Below are positions 33,901 through 46,004 of a DNA stretch of 64,000 nt, in pieces. The notes under the pieces were generated by a model. The model was given only the letters and a program-made list of their open reading frames with translations, had not been told where the DNA came from and did no database searches. Origin of the DNA: Haemonchus contortus. Its lineage: Eukaryota > Nematoda > Chromadorea > Rhabditida > Trichostrongylidae. The number at the start of each line of letters is the position of its first letter. Positions within the stretch are counted from its first letter, which is position 1. The DNA lies in contig LS997563.1 in NCBI GenBank assembly GCA_000469685.2, positions 12,161,940 through 12,225,939 on the forward strand. Reading direction: 5' to 3'. The translations under genes were made by a program, and so were the position numbers.

Positions 33901-36900
33901 CGAGACAAAAAAACTACAACATTAAACTTAGAGCAGTAATCAAGATAGTGGCCCGCCTCAGCTGCAATGTCTCTTCATCAATCGGACAGGCACTGGTGCT
34001 GTTCCTCTAAAAAGAAGAGTCTTGTAACGCAATTCATTCATTTACCACCTACTTGACTTTACAGCGATCGTTGAATTTTCCCCTTCAGAGCAGATCTGTG
34101 AACTTTTGGAGGTATAGTAGTTATATGGGTGAAGTTAGTTGGATATGTGAGGGAAAGGTTGGTCAGGCAGCCTCTACAGCTCATCAATCGACATCCTCGC
34201 CTAGGGTGGTCGAGTATTATCCATCACAATCGAAAAACTTCCTTGTAATCAGTGTGAAATGGAGGCTCGAGACACCACCTCGCTCAGTTGCTGACAGAGA
34301 ACCTTGCGTTTATCGCAGCGCACTCTGGTAGGATTTCATGGTTGAACTCTCGGCTGAGCAGACGCAGAAGTCATGCCTTTATGGCGTGAATGCCTCGCTT
34401 AGTAGCGAGCTGTCGCCTTACCTCCACTGGTAGGCATCGCGATTTCGTGTGTGGATTTTCATGTGACACCTACTTTTCATCCCAAGCAATAATGAAGTCG
34501 GTTGATGTCGTGGCTCGTTAACATTCCAGGAGCCTCTGACACACACTGACTTTTACGCGACGCTCCTGCTCAGTGATGGAGTGCGGAATATTTGCGCGTA
34601 GAACGTCGTGGATGATGGATTGAAGAGTAGAAATAGCCTTCTCATTTCCCTGCTACCTACTTGAGAAGGAATGCTCTGACGGGAGGGCGGAACAGGATCA
34701 GTATTTGATTGCAAAGGACATTCGCTTCAACGAATTTCGTTAAAACAAATCTCTTCTCAGATGAAGCGATCGTACCATTGATGCCAAAAGAGTGCGCACT
34801 GCTGCCCATCAGTCATCATATCTCGAATCTCTATGACCCTTTTTAAGTGCATTTGTAAGCAACACGTTTTCTTAGTTGGGAGGAATGGTTTTCTAAAAAT
34901 GCCCATACACCTCAATATAAGGGATACATAAGAGGCAATGGTAATTGCTATAGACAGCTGACGTATAAGAGCGTCCACAATATCGCCTACGGAAATTAGA
35001 GATCAAAAGTTCAATGAGGAGTTCTTGAAAAACGTCTAAATCCCGTCAACTTGAGCTGCCTTCACTATTTTGAATGCAGCTCATCGTCAGAAACGACCTG
35101 CTATATCATAAGAGCCACGACAGTAACTGGAGCCGATTCGTTGATGAGAAGTTTCCATCAAAAGATCAACGCTACTGTCGTAATAAGATATTGCGATAAA
35201 TGTTAATGACAGTTCCACCGATTTGTTGTCCAGCGAAGCTGATTTGTTTGAAAACCGTGTTCGCAGAAGAATATAAGAGAGGTGCTGAGATTTTGGATAC
35301 GTGAAACATGTTTACGTCTTCCAGCATAACTTAATGTGATGAAATGTTAAATGGGTACCTTCTCTTAGCGGAGCTGTTGAATACAGATAGAATCACCACG
35401 CCACATATAGTCAGAGCTGAAATTCCGGAAGACACGAATACCAATATCATCATGTTTTTTGTTGTTTTTGCTGTAGAGGGTGAGCAGTAGGCATAGCGCT
35501 GCGAGAAATCTTCCTCATTCAGTGCCCATGCACAAGATAGCACCGCGACGACGACCTAAAACTCGTTGGATCGAGAGACTTCAATTTTTCGAGAACGTGG
35601 CAACTGATTGCAGTATTACTAACCAATAAGTATAATGGTTTTTTAGAAATAGTTTTGAAGTGAATTTTCTTTTTGCAAAACGTGACCAGAAAAAACTTTG
35701 TCTTTTATCACTCTGATCTTAAAAGAATTGTGTTACTTTTGACAGGAAAAATACAAAGAATAGAATACATAGAAAGAATACGATTAATCTCAGTTTTCGC
35801 TAAATTTAGTCTTAGTGCACGCCATGCCATCACTAAGTACTGCTACTTTTCTGACAGTAGATTGCTATAGAGGATTGCTTTTTTCTGGTACACGTGCTCT
35901 GAAACAGGAGCGCATACTCAAATTTTCAGAAAAATTCTTGCTTACTGAAGATCTGAATTTACTTCAACATTGAAACTTACGATGAAGCGAGTTCCGTTTT
36001 CGAGAAAAACCAGCAAACATTATACACTAGCGTTAATTCCGCGCCGTCGTAGGGTCTGATACTCTTGTAAGCCGTCTCCACTTCTCTCTATCTACGACAT
36101 CTTCTGCCGTTACTTTAGCTTTTATGAGGCCCATCCTGATCACATCCTGTCATCCCTTTTTGGGGCTCATGGTGGTCACTCCCCTTGAGCCTCGTACTCC
36201 ATTGCCTCCTCTCCCTTATCCCCTCCCTCATTTTACGGTTCGGTGGTCTTCTCACTACGTGTCCGTACTATCGTACACGTTGTTCCTTCACTTTAACCGT
36301 ACAGGGGCTACTTGTATGACCGCTCAGACGTCCTCTTTCTGATCCTGTCCGGTCGCATACAACCGCAGGCCATCTTCATCTCGACAGAGTGAAGCCGTGT
36401 TTCATGATTCCTTCTTACGGTCCAGCACTCATGCAGTGGATCATAGCGGGCCTCACCACTGTCCTGTACACATATCCTTTAAGCGTCCTCGAGTACCTAA
36501 CGGTTGCAGAAGAGAACCAGTGGACTTCTTCCACTTCATCCACGCCGCATTTAGTCGCGATTTTACAGCATGGTCGGGCTACAATAAGCGGCTAGATCAC
36601 TCTCCAGTATTAAAGGTCTTGTACTCTCTTGATGACTTCCCCAAGACCGCCTACGATTGACTCCGTACACGCCGCGGAGCTATTTTCTGTCAATTCTGCA
36701 GCTTCTCCTAGAGTCCTTTTCTGCTCCCCGCTATCAGAAAGATGTAGTGGTCTTCTGTGCTCCATCCAGAAGCCCGCTTGTGATGAAATTTAAAGTAAGA
36801 CGGAAGAGGCACGGGCTAAGAGCTGATCCCTTGTGTACTCCAACCGTTACGTCTAAGGCTTTGGTCAGACCGCGTGGAGTGCGTACTGCTGTCGTAGTGC

Positions 36901-39900
36901 CATCGCACATGTCTTTGACCTGGAAGATCAGGTGCTTTGGAGCGTTTCGTTCATCGAAGCTTTCTCCCGAGGACTCGGAAGACGATCGAAGGATTTCTCA
37001 AGATGGAGGAAGGCCATGTAGCAAGGTTTACCTTTCTCCCGATACTTCTTCATTAACTTCTCTGGTTACGAAGATAGCATCCGTTGTAGGCCGTTCTGGC
37101 ATGCTGCTTCCGCGAAATCTGGACGAGTTACCTTAATCTTGAATCATCTAACCGCTCGTACACTTCCATTGGGTGAGCAGTCAGCCTGATCGGTCTGTAG
37201 CTGGGACACTCCGTCGTCCCCCTTTTCCTTGAATATGGGAACGACGGTGCTGCTCCTACAGGCGTCTGAGATTCTTCCTTCAGTGGTCACAGGCTTCGGA
37301 GTCGGGTGAGCCACCCAATCCTGCGCTCACCAAGCGCCTTCCATGCCTCGACGGGGACCTTATCCGGAGCAGCTGCTTTCTTCCGATTATCCCACGCACC
37401 TCATCCTCTGTCTACAGTGCGGCGGGACTTGCCGTGGCCTCTGTTTGAGGCCGTCCTCGCAGTGGTATTCTTCGTTTGGGAGCCTGTCGGAGTATTCTTC
37501 CCACCTTTGCCTGACCTCCTAGGGCTTCCTCAGGATGGCACCCTCCGTGTTCTTGACGGACTTCACCACCCTAATCTCTTGAGTAGCCCGGCGCCGCACT
37601 TTCGCGCGTAGGACGACCAACTTCTCTTCTTCCTCCCCATCGAGTTTCTCGAACAAGGGGTTCATTTCCGCATCCTTTGCTTTCGCTACGGCAGGCTTGG
37701 CGAGCCCCTTGGAAGTTCTGTAAACAACTAGGGATTCTGTAGCTCGCGTCTTCTGCCACCGCTTGTAGGCCGCATTCTTCTGTCTCACCACTTGTTGGAC
37801 ACCATCGTTCCAAAATCTTCCTTGTCTACTAGGGATACAACTCGAAACTCTCCCAGCGTTCTCTTCGCACATTATAGTATGACATTCACAGTATTGCTCT
37901 AAGTTTGCTGGATCGGTCCTTCAAGATCTGGAAGACCAGCTTCTACTATCTTCCGTACGAGTTCTTCCTTTTCGGCATGATGCGGCCTCCTGCACCAGTA
38001 CCTCTGCTCCGTTCTTGTCTTTGATTTTTCGGGGAGCTCTCTGGCTATGTCTGCTGAAGATACAACATAAAGTAATAATATGCTATATAATTCAAGCAAT
38101 AGTAATAAATATAATATCATACATGCAGAAATGCTGCGCTTACGGAGGCAATAACGAGTGTTATCCCAATCTTGGGTCCAAATGAGTCATATTCAGAGCG
38201 TTTCCAAAGCGCAATAGCACGCTCGATGATCATGGATAACTGCAATGTTCTAGATGTTTAGAAGTAAACAATGGTAGTCTAGTGACAATGGTAGGACAAC
38301 TACAGTATAGTATGAAGCTACCTCCAAAAGAATCATGCAAACTGTGCAGGTAGTTGTTGGATATCTCAGTGAGAAACATATGGACGACTGAACTAAGATC
38401 TCACACGGATTACTGATCGTAAGATATCGAAACAGATGCATTCCCTTGGAAAATTCGGAACTTTCTGTAGATGATAAAAAGTGAACAAACAATTTGAGTC
38501 CTAAAACCAGTGTCTCTCTCAACTTATAGCTGGGGTTATCAGTGTTGGTGTCCATTTCCAGCACAGTCACTTCTGCGGAAAGATTCTATGAGATCTGAGA
38601 CATGCAGCTGCCATGTGTTGTGAAAGCTACGGTATGCCATGGCATGCTTGTGCGACTTCGAATGAGAGAACTGAAGCTTTTAGAAAATTAAGCTACTCAA
38701 GAGACAAAACAAATTCTCAAGCGAAAAGCATTGTTCTTCCAGCAAAACGATCGAGGGATACCCCTTGCTTCAGGAACTGTTGATGCCCTCTTGATATCTC
38801 GGCTCTGCTGATGACGTTTTCTGGTCTGTTCTTCTCTCTAGTTTCTGAGACACTGAGTGATACGAGATAATTCTACCAGGGAGTTACAAAGGAATAAATC
38901 TCTTCAACTTGATCGACCCCTTTTTTAGATTTTGCTCCCGCGTTCGACTCCACTGGAAGTCATGATGACATTTGAATTCATGTTTGGGCGACACTTTTGA
39001 TATTCGGTATGCTCACTAGAGCGTTGAAGAATTAGTAAGAGATCTGTTCAGATGGTGGGTTTGTAGAGATAGTGTGCTCTCAGACATATCTATTTTAGGA
39101 TCCTTTTTTGTAATTAGGGAAAAAAATCAGTACATGTGCAATTTTACTACTAACCTTCGAAATTAATAGCTGTTATGCATACCACAAAATGAGAGACACT
39201 GGTTTAAATCATGATATTGCAAAACATGAAAGTTGAATGAGGTTTCCAGTGACATACCTGCAGTGTTGTAATAAAAATGGAGTGTATAATGAATATAACT
39301 AACATAGACGCAATCATTATCTGGAATGAGCGAAATATCGTACTGTTTTTTACATTAATGAAAGCCGAATCAGTTGCAGAAAACCACCTCCTAGGAGAAC
39401 TTCAGCCTATACTCGCCAAAGTGGCGCCCTTCACTACTGAAGGGCAGAGAACTATAAATCGAGATTTGCTATCGAACTAATTCTAAACTCCGTAGCTATT
39501 GGCATGGCGCACAAAGAAAAATTCTACGAATTTTCAATTTATCGGGATGTGTCTCGCCATGTTTTTCTTCGATTGCACCGGTAGTGATTCTGAAGTGAAG
39601 ATGTCTGAAGAACCAACCAAAGCATACGGTCACATCAGCCACACAATGCATATGGCCTTAATGGCTCTAATTTTTTTTTCATGCAGTCATTATGTGATAT
39701 CAGCGGTGCCGATGCCCCACGCAACGCCATAAAGACGAATGCAATCAAAACGTCATTTCGATGTTGTGCTCTCGATGGAAAAGATGGCAATGCTGAGATA
39801 CACCTTCAGGGTGAGGAAAATTATGGAATCAGGGCAAAAGATACAAAAAAAACCTTGCTCACAAAGAAAACAGAGGACACGTGGTACTATTCAACTCTTC

Positions 39901-41730
39901 AAGAGAACTGTACATGTGGGGTCGGTATGCTTCTCCATCTATTTCTTTCCAGAAATCGAGGTGAGAAGGTTCTGCGATGGCTTTGAATTTGAGGATGTCC
40001 TATACGAAGTGAGATCAATTTCCTTCAAATTGTGAAGCTGATCGCCTAAATGGGTGAAATCCGTAAAATTTTGAACATTTGAGAAAGGGCACCGTCCTGC
40101 TGGTTGCATCACGTTTTGATGCGAAGTACCACATAGTTAAGGTTACAATAAATTCCCTCGAAATATCCGAACAACAAACTGCTCTGAATTTTTTGCTCCA
40201 AAGAACGAATAATAGCGCCGTCGTCTCTCAGTAGCAGCATAGAGCTGAGAATCATCAAAGCTTGAGGATAACCATTAAGAAAGACTGTCGCACCAGCTTT
40301 GATCTAGCATCAATACAAACATGTTACTCGATGAAAGACTATTTCTGCACTAAAAACCTTATCGGCCATGACTAGGATGCTTCTGTGCGCACCGTCACAG
40401 AATTGCTGAGAAGCACTTGAAGTTGTTTGCATTTCCAAAGAGAAGCTTATCTTTTTTTCGGATGAATTCCTTTTCGAACGATCTTTCAAAATACTTCTCA
40501 TCGATATCGTAAAAATCAATACCTTTCTTGTCACTTCTGGCACCGACCGTGCTGCACTCAGGTGCAGACGATCGGCCGTTTTTGTAATCTTAGCGTGTAT
40601 TAGCCTTGATGGGCCTCCCACATCGAGATCGGTCACAAAAGTTTCCCAGTTCCACAAACTTTGCGAAAGGCTACACTTAATCACATGTTCAAGCAATGGG
40701 AGGTCTTCATCGCTCTGAACTATTAAAAGTGCAAATCTACCGAAACTCTGTGTGGCTGCGGATTCACCAATCGAGGAAGAAGCAAAGGTTCCGTGGAAGT
40801 AGAAGGAGGTAACCAGAGTTATCCAGAAAAAAGGAAAAACCATTCTCAGTAAAGGGGTCTTTACTTTCCCCTTTCCTTGTTTTTTTCGGTCAGAATACAA
40901 AAGGAATCATAGAGCATAGTCACTGCTGTGGTCCACAGGGCAGGTCAACCAACTTCTTTTCCTAGAAACTGGGGAATCTGCCAGTCGAAGATTCCGGGCA
41001 CAACCGATTTTTCTTTATCTCACATACTTTGTGGAAGTTTCTGATCAAATCAACTTTCAGAGTTAGGAGGAGGAAGAGAGGGAGAGAGAGAGGGGGGGGG
41101 GGTATGGGGAACGGAACAAATAGCAGTCAGAGGAGGCTATGTTAAGAGAATATGAAAGATAAGATGTGATGGGCCAAAAAGGAGACGCGAGCTAGGAAGA
41201 TAAACCTCGGCCATGCCCAGGAAACCAAGGGAAGCGCAAGCGCTATTATGTTATTACCTTCTGCGGAGAGGCTTCTAGAATGTTCCAGAGCTATCCCATG
41301 ATACATCATGATATCAGACAAAAATCGGAAGATTCAGACTTATTAGGAACCGCCATCAACCTCTGCAATCGATCTATGGAAACTTTTCCGTCTATCCTTA
41401 CGAGTACTCCTTCGGAATTTGCCTACGTAAAGCATTCTACCACGAATATGAGCAAAGAAGCAAATTAAACACAAGAACCTGAATTAAACGAGGGTTGCTC
41501 TTGCGTGGTATCAGCTTCAGACAAATAAGTAATCAATCAGTTTCAGAAGGTGACCCTAAGAAATTATTTGATAGACCTACCTTGCAATTGACATGAAAAT
41601 ACAATTTACTACATCGTTTCAGTACTATCGAGGATATGATAAACGAAACAATTCCTGCCAAAGCTTGTGATCCAATCACTACTCGAAAGCGCAGATCCTT
41701 AGCAAGATCTTCTGTATCAGAACAGTTCAT
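30997..41730 (-). CDS. G5: Srab-like serpentine chemoreceptor (7TM GPCR), intact, 7 exons, 327 aa
   Basis: A predicted chemosensory membrane receptor. The minus-strand exons are 41581-41730, 39258-39320, 38322-38444, 38144-38239, 35359-35555, 33643-33829 and 30997-31164, all open and in frame. Approximate layout: TM1 17-37; TM2 51-71; C85 in the SNPCEIL stretch before TM3; E118-R119 in IIERAIALWKRSEY; TM4 about 134-154; C168 in QRYAYCSP (likely disulfide with C85); TM5 178-204; Y219-Q220 opening YQIRENESVLRLLLPL into TM6; TM7 273-293; tail ending EMWGHRR. The start MNCSDTEDL lies six bases after a gttcag acceptor. Large introns hold a LINE (intron 4), a mariner fragment (intron 5), a SINE, repeat R2 and a MITE (intron 6) and an unexplained ORF (intron 1). 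G7 is the closest paralogue by eye. Confidence 0.88.
31350..31613. mobile_element. Small GC-rich MITE-like element in G5 intron 6
   Basis: Inverted ends: gcgcgcccgtcgaaagtaggtcac near 31353-31376 matches the inverse of gtgacctaatttcgacggacgcgc near 31589-31612. The 264-bp insert is GC-rich within AT-rich intron. The equivalent intron in G7 (about 47200-47300) continues without it. It is non-coding and its target duplication is not resolved. Confidence 0.65.
32375..32600 (-). repeat. SINE family R1, minus copy in G5 intron 6
   Basis: Well-preserved R1 body (atcccgtctgagggatgcgcc, ggccagccgatgtaca, cagacgagtctggtacc, gactccggagggatgg) with a ggataaaaaataaag-type tail at the low end. The tRNA-like head is missing. 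Confidence 0.8.
32930..33425. repeat. Dispersed repeat R2, long copy in G5 intron 6
   Basis: Shares with 54590-54890 the series gtggaaggc-attccggacaa, tagctctttgcgcaattg, catggtaatctcgta, ccttcaccaccgatgcacta and ttcttccactt, and ends with aattaacgtgaactgtgcc. A related tail occurs at 32700-32760. The internal open frames are not conserved between copies, so the repeat looks non-coding. Confidence 0.65.
34290..34680 (-). mobile_element. mariner-family transposase fragment in G5 intron 5
   Basis: The minus strand encodes, in one mostly open frame with several stops, HDVLRANIPHSITEQERRV, a CQRLLE motif, then FIIAWDEK in place of the mariner ..IVTGDEKW block, SHENPHTKSRCLPVE and KRGIHAIKA. This is the central part of a DD34D mariner transposase with nonsense mutations. 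Terminal repeats were not found. It is an inert fragment. Confidence 0.75.
36020..38045 (-). mobile_element. RTE-like LINE, 5'-truncated and decayed, in G5 intron 4
   Basis: The minus-strand open frame 37519-37872 has FWNDGVQQVVRQKNAAYKRW and ATQEIRVVKS, the linker before a non-LTR reverse transcriptase. Broken frames at 36780-37130 carry an EKYREKGKPCYMAFLHLEKS block and a SALSPCLF block of the RT domain. 36130-36350 reads like the element's 3' end (YGHVVRRPPN ... VTAEDV ... W..L). The endonuclease is missing and frames are disrupted. The element separates exons 4 and 5 of G5 but leaves both splice sites intact. Confidence 0.8.
40310..40900 (-). CDS. Uncharacterised 196-codon ORF inside G5 intron 1
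   Basis: One of the longest uninterrupted frames in the window that is not transposon or receptor. An internal methionine is followed by a hydrophobic run resembling a signal peptide (MVFPFFWITLVTSFYFHG, then small residues). The rest is mixed and basic and has no domain I recognise. The corresponding G7 intron (about 53560-53960) is related at the nucleotide level but does not keep the frame, which argues against a conserved gene. It could be a chance ORF, a relic exon or a nested gene on the same strand. Confidence 0.25.
   Translation of the reverse strand: MYSDRKKQGKGKVKTPLLRMVFPFFWITLVTSFYFHGTFASSSIGESAATQSFGRFALLIVQSDEDLPLLEHVIKCSLSQSLWNWETFVTDLDVGGPSRLIHAKITKTADRLHLSAARSVPEVTRKVLIFTISMRSILKDRSKRNSSEKKISFSLEMQTTSSASQQFCDGAHRSILVMADKVFSAEIVFHRVTCLY
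41069..41103 (+). repeat. Purine-rich low-complexity tract
   Basis: A run of gga/gaga units ending in about eleven consecutive G. It lies in G5 intron 1 and has no other apparent role. Confidence 0.8.
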
Positions 41731-41742
41731 TGAAATCTGAAC
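41731..41742 (-). promoter_or_regulatory. Probable spliced-leader acceptor of G5
   Basis: The minus strand reads gttcag|atttca before the ATG, the same six-base spacing as in G1, G6 and G7. Confidence 0.6.
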
Positions 41743-42004
41743 ATATTTCATAACGTTACTGAAACATTTCTTTCCTCGTAGCCAAAGAATATAGTGATTC
41801 TTCATTACCATCTCATCCACTACACAGTGGTATCCCATAGATCATGCAAAGTTTATTTCATCTAGAAGAAGATTAAGTGGAGCAATTGCAAATTGTTGGC
41901 GAGCTGTGATATGCTTGAATCGGAATTGATATGTATCCACCTAACCCAGTTCATAAAGATTGGGAGGCACATGCCCATTATCCAATATATTTTGACCAAG
42001 GATA

Positions 42005-42297
42005 AAAGGATAAAGCCTTGAGTTGGTAAACAATCCCGTCTGAAGGATGTCCCGACGCATTCGACTTCCATCCATCGCAGTGGAGTATCGAATGCGTATG
42101 TGGCCTAAACAATGACATGTGGGGGCCAGCCGATGTACAAGTCAGCGCTTTTACCCTCTCAGACTAATCTGGTACCAGTTAACCGACCCCGGAGGAATGG
42201 TAGGCTTGACTGGTCTAGGCGGATATCGATTCGGTATTCGAACCCGTGACCTTTATGTGTGATAGTGCGCTGCTTGCCACTACACCACCGCCCCATA
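42005..42297 (-). repeat. SINE family R1, full-length reference copy with tRNA-like head
   Basis: On the minus strand it begins ggcggtggtgtagtggcaag (A box, near 42270-42288), then cacgggttcgaataccg (B box, near 42232-42245). The R1 body follows, then a TTTATCC-rich 3' end. These are internal RNA polymerase III promoter boxes of the tRNA type, the hallmark of a tRNA-derived SINE. It lies upstream of G5 exon 1. Confidence 0.82.
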
Positions 42298-42339
42298 TGC
42301 GGAATGCTCATATATTTGTTTTTGGTTGGTTTTATAAAG

Positions 42340-42600
42340 TGCGAATCAAACAAGTACGAATGAAAAATTCGCGAGACCTAACGGAAAAAAATAGAGATCA
42401 GGAAACACTCTGACCAAAATGGGTAGGAGGGAAAACAATTAGGAAATGATGCGACCAATTAGAGTATACAAGAGATTACAAAAAAATGCAGCATCATTAA
42501 CAGCTATTCATATTAGGTAAACGTCACAGTTTTGCAATTACTGTGATCTCGAAAACAACTTGTTTTCCAGACTGCTTTCATTTAAACAGAAAGAAGTCAC
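42340..42600. promoter_or_regulatory. Conserved upstream block of G5
   Basis: Carries aaaatgcagcatcattaacag, attcat, aacgtcac, aattac and gaaaacaacttgtttt in the same order as the G7 block (55030-55300) and, more diverged, those of G1 and G2. It lies 0.6-0.9 kb from the start codon. Similarity to the G7 flank continues in patches to about 42960. Confidence 0.5.
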
Positions 42601-42954
42601 ATGCATTTTTACCATGAAGCTTCCGACTGAGTAAATCTGAAATTCGCTGAAATTGCAATGGAATCTTTCAACAAGTTTTTTGATGTCTTTCTAATACAAG
42701 TTTCATCGGTTATATGGATAAAAAAACCTCAAATTTTGCCTGCTTTTGTCCAATAACTGATGAGTTTGCATATAAAATACCATCGTATCCAGAAGAGAGT
42801 CTTTCTTCCAATTTTTGAGTTTTCATTCAAACTTTTTATCTGATTGTTCCTTCCTCCCTTCCCGAATGTTACGACTATTATGAAGAAGACTCGAAAACTC
42901 GAATCATGAATGTTGCTAATTAAGATTGAAAAGTTTCTATCACTTTCAGAGCCA

Positions 42955-43235
42955 TTATCCTCACAGGCGAGTCTGGTACTGATTATCTGGGCCTTTAACC
43001 GATTGGAGGCTTAGATATTCTCGATAGACTCCAATCCGGGATGGATCAGTACGTACTCAGAGAGAAGTCTTTCCCTTCCGTGTCGGCTAACTGGTGTCAG
43101 AATCGCGTTTGGAGGATGAAAGCACCGGCTTGTGTATCAGTGTATCTGTAGGCCACCGCAACCTATTCTATAGGCCATACCGTCAAACTCCTCCAACTTA
43201 GTGGAAGTCGAATGGCGAGGTGCGCCCCAAAAACA
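42955..43235. repeat. Rearranged SINE R1 pieces in opposite orientations
   Basis: A minus-oriented fragment (gcgagtctggtactgatta ... gattggaggctt) is followed from about 43025 by a plus-oriented body (ccttccgtgtcggctaactgg, gtaggccaccgcaac, gtggaagtcgaatgg). Together they look like two nested or inverted copies. Confidence 0.6.
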
Positions 43236-43297
43236 GGAAAGGTTAATGCCGAAAATTTTACTTTTGAATTATAACATGGAGGAGATGATTAGCTTAC

Positions 43298-45982
43298 CGA
43301 GATAGCGGTTGATGTTAGCCCAATTCTATGTCCAAATGAATCATAATGAAGCGTTTCCAAAGCGCAATAGCACGTTCAGTGATCATAGATAACTGCAGTT
43401 CCTTGAACACATATTTATGTGATATACAACTTCAGCACAACGAGGGAGGGTCTATTTCCACGAGCATTCATACTCGTTTGGAGCACCGCACAAGGTAGTA
43501 GCCGCCTCAAAGGAAGTATGAATGGAGTGCAAAATGTGATTTTGTGTCTTTTCTGTTCTTCTACCGCTACAAATCGAGTCGCTGGCGGATTCTCCGTAAG
43601 TTCAACTCACTATGGAGCCATCAAGCTTTGCACGATGGTTTCTCATCAATATGGAAAAGCTTCTATTCGGAGCAGCTGACATCAAGACGTGTATTTTAGT
43701 TTGGGAAGTCATAGTCTAGTTCGAAGGAAAATCGACGGTATCGATAAACTACAGAACACAGACAGTGTTTTGTACAAATTTTGTGGTTGACTGATTGTGT
43801 GTACACAAGAGCAATCCCTCTGCTACGCTGTCCTTAGCTTCAGTGGACATTTTATCCCTTTGATTTAGTCTTCCTTTACTTTCCTATCTGACCAAACTTC
43901 ATATTGCAATTTACTCTATTCGGTTTTTATAACAATGCCATTTAATGATATGTTGATCACCCTTCCCGTTCGCAATTTGAACAAATAAACTAATAAGTGA
44001 TTCAATGCCTGCATCCTACGAACTCTATGAAAAGCCTTTGCCCACCGTCAGGAACTGCAGTCAAGGAAAAAAGGACAAATGGAAAGAAAATTCATTGGTA
44101 AGCTGAGTAAACTTCTATTAGAACCATAGAAATTACACATACTGTTGCTGGATATCATATCGAGAAACATATAGCCAATCGAACCAAGATCTCACAAAGA
44201 TCACTGATTGTAACATATCGGAACGGGGGCATTCCCTTGGAATAGACTAATCTCAAAAAAATAGAGTGGCAAACTTGATTGAGTCTCAAACCAGTGTCGT
44301 TGATATTTGTGCATAGATAGATATCTACTAGTCATCAACTTGGCAAGCTACCTATTAAGTTGATGCATAGGTTTCTTGCCCCGAATTTTTTGTCAATATC
44401 ACAATAGCGAACCCAACTGAAGATCAGAGCTATGCAACATCACCATCCAGTACTCGACACCAACGCCCAGGCAGCTTGTCGAATGCTTCCTAGCAGAAGT
44501 CGTCGAGTGCCTTTCTGACACCATCTTCTGTGTCAAACTTTTTTTTTGACTAGGAAGCGCTGCAGGTGGCTGAACAGCTAGTAGTCGGAAGGAGTGAAGT
44601 CAGGGCTAAGGGAGGGGGGGGGGGAGGCAACAGTCAGCTTTCCGTATTTCTCCAGCTCGGCCTGGGTCGCCTTTGCGGTGCGAGGTCGGGTGTTGTCATG
44701 GTCATGGTGGAAGTAGATTTCCGCATTCGATCCAGGAGTGATCTTTCAATTTCCGCATCTGGATAACGTATGTGAAAGCGTTAGTCGTCTTTCTCTTCTC
44801 CAGCAGCTTCCAGTGCTTTATGCCTCTTCTGAACCACCAACCACCAACAGAACAGAGAATCTCTGCTCTTGGGAATGTTCTGGCTGTTCTCCTTTGTCAA
44901 CCCGCTGCCACTTCCTCACAGGGTTGTGGTAGAGGATCCGCATCTCATCTCCAGTGACCATCGAGTTGGAAAAGTGGAGCTTCCTTTGGAAAGTGAGGAG
45001 ACAAGTGCAAGTAGCCACCCTCCTCGAGAGGTCTATTTCATTAAAAGAAGAGTGCAAAAACGTGGTCAATTGCCTTGTTTGGAATATCGTCCCAATAACA
45101 TACCACACAGTTCACTGCTTCATTCAAAGACTTATTCTCAAACTAGGGGACCTGTCCTGTTTTTGATCACTTAACTACCGTCTTGTGGTGCTTCACATCT
45201 CTTAACATCTTTCTCGTCTCGAACCACGTTCTACTTACAATCAGAAAGGGTTGGCTGATGACAAGTGTCCGGGTCTATAACATAGGAGTGATCGAATGTC
45301 GAGCTCTACGGGTTGCTGGACGTGTTTATGATGACTCGTGACGAATGGTAATGGAAGTAATGCGCAAGGAGATTTCAGCTTTCTGTCCTATAGACAGCTG
45401 CAGAGGTTGTTGAGGGTGTCGATGATAATGGTTGCCTTCTACCTTTTATTGTTTGAACCCATATATTGAAGTGTTTGATGGATGGAGCCACGTGACGTGC
45501 CGTGTGTGATTGTTACGTTTTATCTTACTAGCTTCGACTATATCATTGAAAATAGACTGAAAACATTGAGAATCATCTTCTCTCGTCTACTGGGACATCT
45601 TGAACGTTGTTTTTTCCGTTTTGAATTTCTTTGGTAATGTGAAAATGATGTGATGATGTGCTCACTCGAGTCCTAAATTGGGATGTCTCAAGTATGGAAC
45701 ACATCAACATCAACTCGAATGTTGGGAAAAACCTGAAGAAGTGTATTTTCTCATATTCATTAATTCCGTTTGTATAAGCTTCGAGATAAGGAGTAACTTT
45801 CAGTGCTCGAAATCTGAATGTAAGGAAAATCCATATCCCCTCCTTACAACTCCTGTGAAAGTACAAACTACCACATCGCTTCAGTACGATAGCTGATATG
45901 TTAGAGAAAGAAATCTTGCCAAAGCATGCATCCCTACAACTGTTCGAAAGCCCACATCTTTGGCTGCATAAGAACAATTCAT
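43298..45982 (-). pseudogene. G6: broken Srab-like receptor (exons 1, 3, 4 only)
   Basis: Exon 4 (43298-43392) is 95 nt instead of 96: one base is missing after the LWKR motif, shifting the frame. Exon 3 (about 44113-44235) has a TGA in the CFS.RYP region and a damaged donor. Exon 1 (about 45834-45982) keeps the ATG and the six-base acceptor spacing but loses one base in TM1 and runs into a stop. Exon 2 is absent; a mariner fragment and other DNA lie where it should be. Exons 5-7 are also absent. Intron 3 still resembles that of G2 (43680-43990 versus 22860-23170). It is a clear pseudogene. Confidence 0.9.
44420..45130 (-). mobile_element. mariner-family transposase fragment within G6
   Basis: The minus-strand frame 44818-45108 carries FSNSMVTGDEMRILYHNPVR, the signature around the first catalytic Asp of mariner transposases (IVTGDEKWILY.N), followed by a degenerate middle part. 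Broken frames continue down to about 44430. The frame is interrupted and terminal repeats are not evident. A G-rich run lies at 44614-44625. Confidence 0.75.
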
Positions 45983-46004
45983 TGAAATCTGAATAATTTT
46001 TCAA

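Noticed and set aside
36389..37136. Plus-strand ORFs of up to 159 codons
   Set aside because: They are antisense shadows of the decayed LINE on the minus strand.
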